Shown here in pieces: positions 60,319 to 64,000 of a DNA stretch of 64,000 nt. This stretch comes from JBGCDD01 sp045105075 (GTDB lineage: Bacteria; Pseudomonadota; Alphaproteobacteria; Rhodobacterales; Rhodobacteraceae): assembly GCA_045105075.1 (NCBI GenBank), contig JBGCDD010000022.1:1-64000 (forward strand), read 5' to 3'. Every line of letters begins with the position of its first letter. The stretch's first letter is position 1. Both the position numbers and the translations under genes were made by a program. The notes under the pieces were generated by a model. The model ran no database searches. It had not been told where the DNA came from and was given only the letters and a program-made list of their open reading frames with translations.

Positions 60319-61844
60319 GATCCGTTCCTTTTCAGCACGGCGTCAATGTAATCGGACGGTGTGAACAGCTGTTTGGACGTCGCCATGGCGTAATCCATCA
60401 TCGGTCCGGCAAAGAGGGTCAGCGCGATCAGCATGGCGAACATGCCAAACACCGCCACCACCGGCAACAGCGGCGCGGTGACTGCGTCGTCGTTTTCTTC
60501 GGCGTCGCCGGGGCCATCCGGTCCCGCCTGATAAGCTTTCCAGAATACCAGACTGCCGGCGCGGGCCAATCCCAGGATGATCAGCAGCGAGGTCAGCAAA
60601 ATCACGCTCCAGATCAGGGCCGCGTTCGAGGCCCCGCGCGCCGCGTCCAGCACCAACAACTTGCCCAGGAACCCCGACAAAGGCGGCATGCCAGCCATCG
60701 CAATCGCTGCGCCGAAAAACAACGCCGCGATCAGCCCATTTTGTGCCATGGGCTGCGCCACGGCAATTGCATCGCCTCGGCGTTCGGTGATCAGATCGGC
60801 CACCAGGAACATCATCGCCGTGGCCAGCGTGGAATGCACGATATAATAGAGCGCCGCGCTGGTGGCCTGTTCTTCGAACAAGGCAATGGCAACCAGCAAT
60901 GTGCCCATCGACGCGATGGCGGCAAAGGCCACCAAACGGCCAATCTGACGCGCCCCCAAAATCCCAATCGAACCAACGGCCAGGGTCAGCAAAGCGGCCG
61001 GCAGCAGCCACGCGCCGATCAGCCCTTGGGACAGTTCAAGTTCGGGCGGGAACACCAGCGTGTACATGCGGATGATCGCATAGGCGCCCACTTTGGTCAT
61101 GATCGCAAACAGTGCCGCCACCGGAGCCGGCGCCAGCGCATAACTGTTGGGAAGCCAGAAATGCAGCGGTAACACGGCGGCCTTGATCGCAAAAACCAGC
61201 AACAACAGCACCGCGCCAACCCGGATCAGAGCGGTTTCTTCGGGCGGCAATTCCGCCACGCGCACCGCCAGATCAGCCATGTTAAGCGTGCCGGTCACAC
61301 CGTAAAGCACACCAAGCGCAAACAGAAACAGGGTCGAGCCAAGCAGGTTGTACACCACATATTGCACACCCGCACGCAGCCGTTGGGTGCCGCCACCGTG
61401 GATCATCAGACCATAGGAGGCGATCAGCAGCACCTCAAAGAACACAAACAGGTTAAAGGCGTCACCGGTCAGGAACGCGCCCAAAATGCCCATCAGCTGA
61501 AACTGAAACAGCGGGTGGAAATGCTGGCCGCGTTCGTCCCAGCCTGACCAGATCGCATAGAGCAACACAACCAAAGCCAGCACCGTGGTCAGCACCACCA
61601 TCAGCGCCGCCAATCGATCCAGCACCAGCACGATGCCAAAGGGCGCGGGCCAATCCCCCAATTCGTAAACGGCTATCTCACCCGAGCTGGCCTGCGCCAT
61701 CATCACACAGGCCAAACCAGTCATCGCAAGCATCGAGGCAAGCGAGAATACACGTTGCAGGTTAATGTGATAGCGCAACACCATCAGCATGAATGGTGCC
61801 ACCAGCGCAGGCAGCAAAATCGGCAGGACGACCAGATGGCTCAT
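60315..61844 (-). CDS. mnhD: Na+/H+ antiporter subunit D (NuoN/NuoM-like)
   Basis: Proton-translocating subunit of 509 residues with about 14 helices. The antiporter-fold lysine/glutamate regions lie in FKAAVLPLHFWLPNSYALAPAPVAALFAIMTKVGAY-type sequence (here AIKAAVLPLHFWL) and IVHSTLATAMMFLVADLI. It pairs with MnhA as the ion path. Overlaps mnhC and mnhE by 4 bp. Confidence 0.93.
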   Translation of the reverse strand: MSHLVVLPILLPALVAPFMLMVLRYHINLQRVFSLASMLAMTGLACVMMAQASSGEIAVYELGDWPAPFGIVLVLDRLAALMVVLTTVLALVVLLYAIWSGWDERGQHFHPLFQFQLMGILGAFLTGDAFNLFVFFEVLLIASYGLMIHGGGTQRLRAGVQYVVYNLLGSTLFLFALGVLYGVTGTLNMADLAVRVAELPPEETALIRVGAVLLLLVFAIKAAVLPLHFWLPNSYALAPAPVAALFAIMTKVGAYAIIRMYTLVFPPELELSQGLIGAWLLPAALLTLAVGSIGILGARQIGRLVAFAAIASMGTLLVAIALFEEQATSAALYYIVHSTLATAMMFLVADLITERRGDAIAVAQPMAQNGLIAALFFGAAIAMAGMPPLSGFLGKLLVLDAARGASNAALIWSVILLTSLLIILGLARAGSLVFWKAYQAGPDGPGDAEENDDAVTAPLLPVVAVFGMFAMLIALTLFAGPMMDYAMATSKQLFTPSDYIDAVLKRNGS

Positions 61845-62182
61845 GCGTCCTCTCCTGTGTCGTCGTTCATATCGATGCGGTCATCTTGTGCCGACAAATA
61901 GGCGCTGAGCGCGATCATCACGATCACCGCGGTCATGCCGAACGAAATCACGATGGCTGTCAGAACCAGGGCCTGCGGCAGCGGATCGGAATAGCTTTCG
62001 GCGTATTTTGTCAGGATCGGTGGCAGGTTTTGCGACAAACGGCCGGCGGAAAATAGGAACAGATTCACCGCATAGGCCAGCAGTGACAGCCCCAGGATAA
62101 CCGGGAACGTGCGCTGGCGCAGCACCAGGTACACACCGCTCGCGGTCAGAACACCCACGCCGGTGGCCAAAAGAAGCTCCAT
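61841..62182 (-). CDS. mnhC: Na+/H+ antiporter subunit C (NuoK-like)
   Basis: Subunit of 113 residues with three helices. MELLLATGVGVLTASGVYLVL starts it, and DPLPQALVLTAIVISFGMTAVIVMIAL is the NuoK/MrpC signature containing the conserved region. The ATG at 62182 was chosen: upstream in-frame codons (to 62395) overlap mnhAB and have no membrane character. It starts 1 base past the mnhAB stop. Confidence 0.92.
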   Translation of the reverse strand: MELLLATGVGVLTASGVYLVLRQRTFPVILGLSLLAYAVNLFLFSAGRLSQNLPPILTKYAESYSDPLPQALVLTAIVISFGMTAVIVMIALSAYLSAQDDRIDMNDDTGEDA

Positions 62183-62183
62183 C

Positions 62184-64000
62184 TCAGACCTCCTTTCCAG
62201 TTGGGCGCGGGTCGTCGCGCTCGGGGTTGATGTCCATCGGATATTCGCTCTCGCTATTGGGTTGCCAGGCGAAGCGGGCCAGACTTTCCAGAGCCAACAA
62301 GACCGCGCCCACAACGGCCAGGAACACGCCAAGGTCAAACAGGGCGGCTGTGGCCAATTCGAACTCTTCGAACCCCGGCAATTTGAAATAGCCAAAAGCG
62401 CTGGTCAGGAACGGCATGTCGTTGAACCACGCACCGATCCCGGTGATGGCCGCGATCAACACGCCAGATCCGATGATGGCGTGATAGGGATAGCGTTGCC
62501 GCGCCGAGGCCCAGCCAAATCCGCTCGCCATGTATTGCATCACCAGCGCAATGGCGGCGATCAGGCCAGCGATGAAACCTCCGCCCGGCAGATTGTGGCC
62601 GCGGAAAAAGATATAGGCCGCCACCATCAGGGCAATCGGCATCATCACCCGCGTGGCAACCACCATCATCAGCGGATGCGCATCGCCTGCAACCGGTTGA
62701 TCCGGCTCGCGGTTCAGCAGGCGCGCACGCACGTTGCTGTTCAGGATCGACTCGGTGATGGCAAAGATAACGATGGCCGCAATGCCCAGCACAATGATTT
62801 CGCCAAACGTGTCAAAGCCTCGGAAATCCACCAGAATGACGTTCACCACATTGGTGCCCCCGCCCCCGGTTTTGGAATTGGCCAGAGGGAATTCCGAGAT
62901 CGACGGCTCGGAGAACCCGCGGGTCATCATCGCATACATCAAGCCCGTTACGCCCAGCCCCGCACCAATCGACAGCACAACGTCGCGGGTGCGCCGCCCC
63001 ACGGTGCTTTCGATCGGCGATTGTTTGGGCATGAAGTTCAGCGCCAGCAACAGCAAGATGATCGTGACCACTTCGACAGAAATCTGGGTCAGCGCCAGAT
63101 CGGGCGCTGAAAACACGTTGAATGTCATAGACACCACCAAACCAACCACGCCGATCAAAACCAGTGACAACAGGCGATTGCGGTGAAAGGCCACCACGCA
63201 CAAGGTCGAGCCGACCAGCAGCACCCAGCCAATCGCCGGCACCGGCGTGATGGGCAGATGCGCACGGGTTTGTTCGCCCATGGTGCCGCCCAGATAAGCA
63301 TAGCCGGACAATCCAAGCGTGAAGACCAGGAAGATCGCCGCGTATTTGCTGATCGCGCCGTCATGCAGCCGGTCCGTGATCGCGCGCGTCAGCGCCGTCA
63401 GCCGCGCCATCATTGCATCGAAAATGTCCTTGGCCTCGGGGCGGCGCGCGGCCAGCCAGGCGCGATCAAGCGGTGCGTGCATTCGCAGCAGAATGAAGCC
63501 ACCGACAACCGCGATGATTGACATAAACAGCGCCGTGTTCACCCCGTGCCAGAGTTTCAGCGAATAATAGGGCAATTTGTCATTGATCACCGCGCTCGAC
63601 GCGCTGGCCACCAGATCACCCACCATCGTCACCGGGAACAGGCCGATCAGCACCACCAGCGTGACCAACACTGCCGGCGGCAGCCACAAACCGGGACCGG
63701 GATCATGCGGATGGGCCGGATAATCATCGCGTTTGGGCCCCAGAAACACATGGCCGACATAGCGAAACGAATAGGCCGCCGAAAACAGCGCGCCGACGGT
63801 GGCCAGAACCATGAACACATAGGGATTGCTCAGCCAGTTGGTGTGCGAGGCCTCATGCAGCATCATTTCCTTGGACAAAAATCCGTTCAGCGGCGGAATG
63901 CCTGCCATCGACAAAGACGCAACCGTAGCCAGCACGAACGTGATCGGCATCAGCGTGCGCAAACCGCCCAAGCGCTTGATATCGCGAGTTTTGGTTTCGT
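62184..64000 (-). CDS. mnhA: Fused Na+/H+ antiporter subunits A and B (5' end outside window)
   Basis: At least 605 residues are visible. The frame continues past the right edge (TKTRDIKRLGGLRTLMP precedes the first internal start), so the gene is truncated by the window. The visible part holds the end of the NuoL-like core, SMAGIPPLNGFLSKEMMLHEAS, then the MrpA C-terminal region with DLALTQISVEVVTIILLLLALNFMP. It ends with an MnhB domain (FFRGHNLPGGGFIAGLIAAIALVMQYMASG). A and B as one polypeptide is common in alpha- and gammaproteobacteria. Confidence 0.93.
   Translation of the reverse strand, partial: ETKTRDIKRLGGLRTLMPITFVLATVASLSMAGIPPLNGFLSKEMMLHEASHTNWLSNPYVFMVLATVGALFSAAYSFRYVGHVFLGPKRDDYPAHPHDPGPGLWLPPAVLVTLVVLIGLFPVTMVGDLVASASSAVINDKLPYYSLKLWHGVNTALFMSIIAVVGGFILLRMHAPLDRAWLAARRPEAKDIFDAMMARLTALTRAITDRLHDGAISKYAAIFLVFTLGLSGYAYLGGTMGEQTRAHLPITPVPAIGWVLLVGSTLCVVAFHRNRLLSLVLIGVVGLVVSMTFNVFSAPDLALTQISVEVVTIILLLLALNFMPKQSPIESTVGRRTRDVVLSIGAGLGVTGLMYAMMTRGFSEPSISEFPLANSKTGGGGTNVVNVILVDFRGFDTFGEIIVLGIAAIVIFAITESILNSNVRARLLNREPDQPVAGDAHPLMMVVATRVMMPIALMVAAYIFFRGHNLPGGGFIAGLIAAIALVMQYMASGFGWASARQRYPYHAIIGSGVLIAAITGIGAWFNDMPFLTSAFGYFKLPGFEEFELATAALFDLGVFLAVVGAVLLALESLARFAWQPNSESEYPMDINPERDDPRPTGKEV

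Noticed and set aside
62109..63110. 333-codon plus-strand ORF opposite mnhC and mnhAB
   Set aside because: Antisense to membrane-protein genes; the His/Gln/Arg-rich translation is typical of reversed hydrophobic codons.
1..64000. tRNA, rRNA, insertion sequences, phage or integrase genes
   Set aside because: No conserved RNA sequence, transposase, integrase or att-like duplication was recognised on either strand by reading; a covariance-model and profile search would settle it.

Overview
The window looks like chromosomal DNA of a marine alphaproteobacterium of the Rhodobacteraceae / Roseobacter type. This rests on gene content and is an inference: a complete carbon-phosphorus lyase operon with divergent phnF, a TAXI-type TRAP transporter, an frcBCAK-like sugar operon, a Mnh/Mrp cation antiporter with fused MnhA-MnhB, large type I-secreted RTX proteins, high G+C, and tight gene packing with many ATGA/TGATG overlaps. 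I saw no rRNA, tRNA, CRISPR array, transposase or integrase. No stretch of 300 bases lacks a gene; the largest gap is about 195 bp (54962-55156).

Layout. 1-656: 3' half of an aldehyde dehydrogenase. 657-5573: 1638-residue RTX protein built from six tandem modules. 5679-13432: phosphonate degradation, phnG-phnH-phnI-(HAD phosphatase)-phnJ-phnK-phnL-phnN-phnM on the minus strand with phnF divergent; a 59-codon membrane ORF lies on the opposite strand inside the cluster. 13469-16598: a GST and a polar amino-acid-type ABC transporter. 16595-19443: TAXI TRAP transporter. 19552-20763: FAD monooxygenase.

20772-32968 is a run of ten minus-strand genes, mostly overlapping: CaiB-type CoA-transferase, HTH/coiled-coil protein, hydantoinase HyuA and HyuB, isochorismatase-fold amidohydrolase, sugar-type ABC importer (binding protein, double ATPase, permease), Asp/Glu racemase-superfamily protein, SDR. 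It diverges from mvaB (HMG-CoA lyase) and a FadR-type GntR gene across a perfect 16-bp GntR-like palindrome. HyuA and the importer permease begin with nearly the same short coiled-coil segment, which may link enzyme and transporter.

34622-46227 is a second catabolic stretch: fused 2-oxoacid dehydrogenase E1, SDR, ThDP enzyme, hydroxyacyl-CoA dehydrogenase, acyl-CoA ligase, EamA transporter, GST, iron alcohol dehydrogenase and a glutamine-synthetase-family ligase. 46394-51167 holds a secreted FG-GAP/RTX protein with two 64-residue tyrosine-rich inserts (20 and 19 Tyr), divergent from a two-gene operon encoding a TIGR03032-like protein and a sulfotransferase-like P-loop protein. I propose this as a candidate tyrosine-sulfation system.

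51171-59177: an amine/amino-acid FAD oxidase, then a ROK repressor divergent from an frcBCAK-type operon that also encodes a PfkB kinase and a D-lyxose/mannose-isomerase-like cupin. 59165-64000: mnhG, F, E, D, C and fused mnhAB, running off the right edge.
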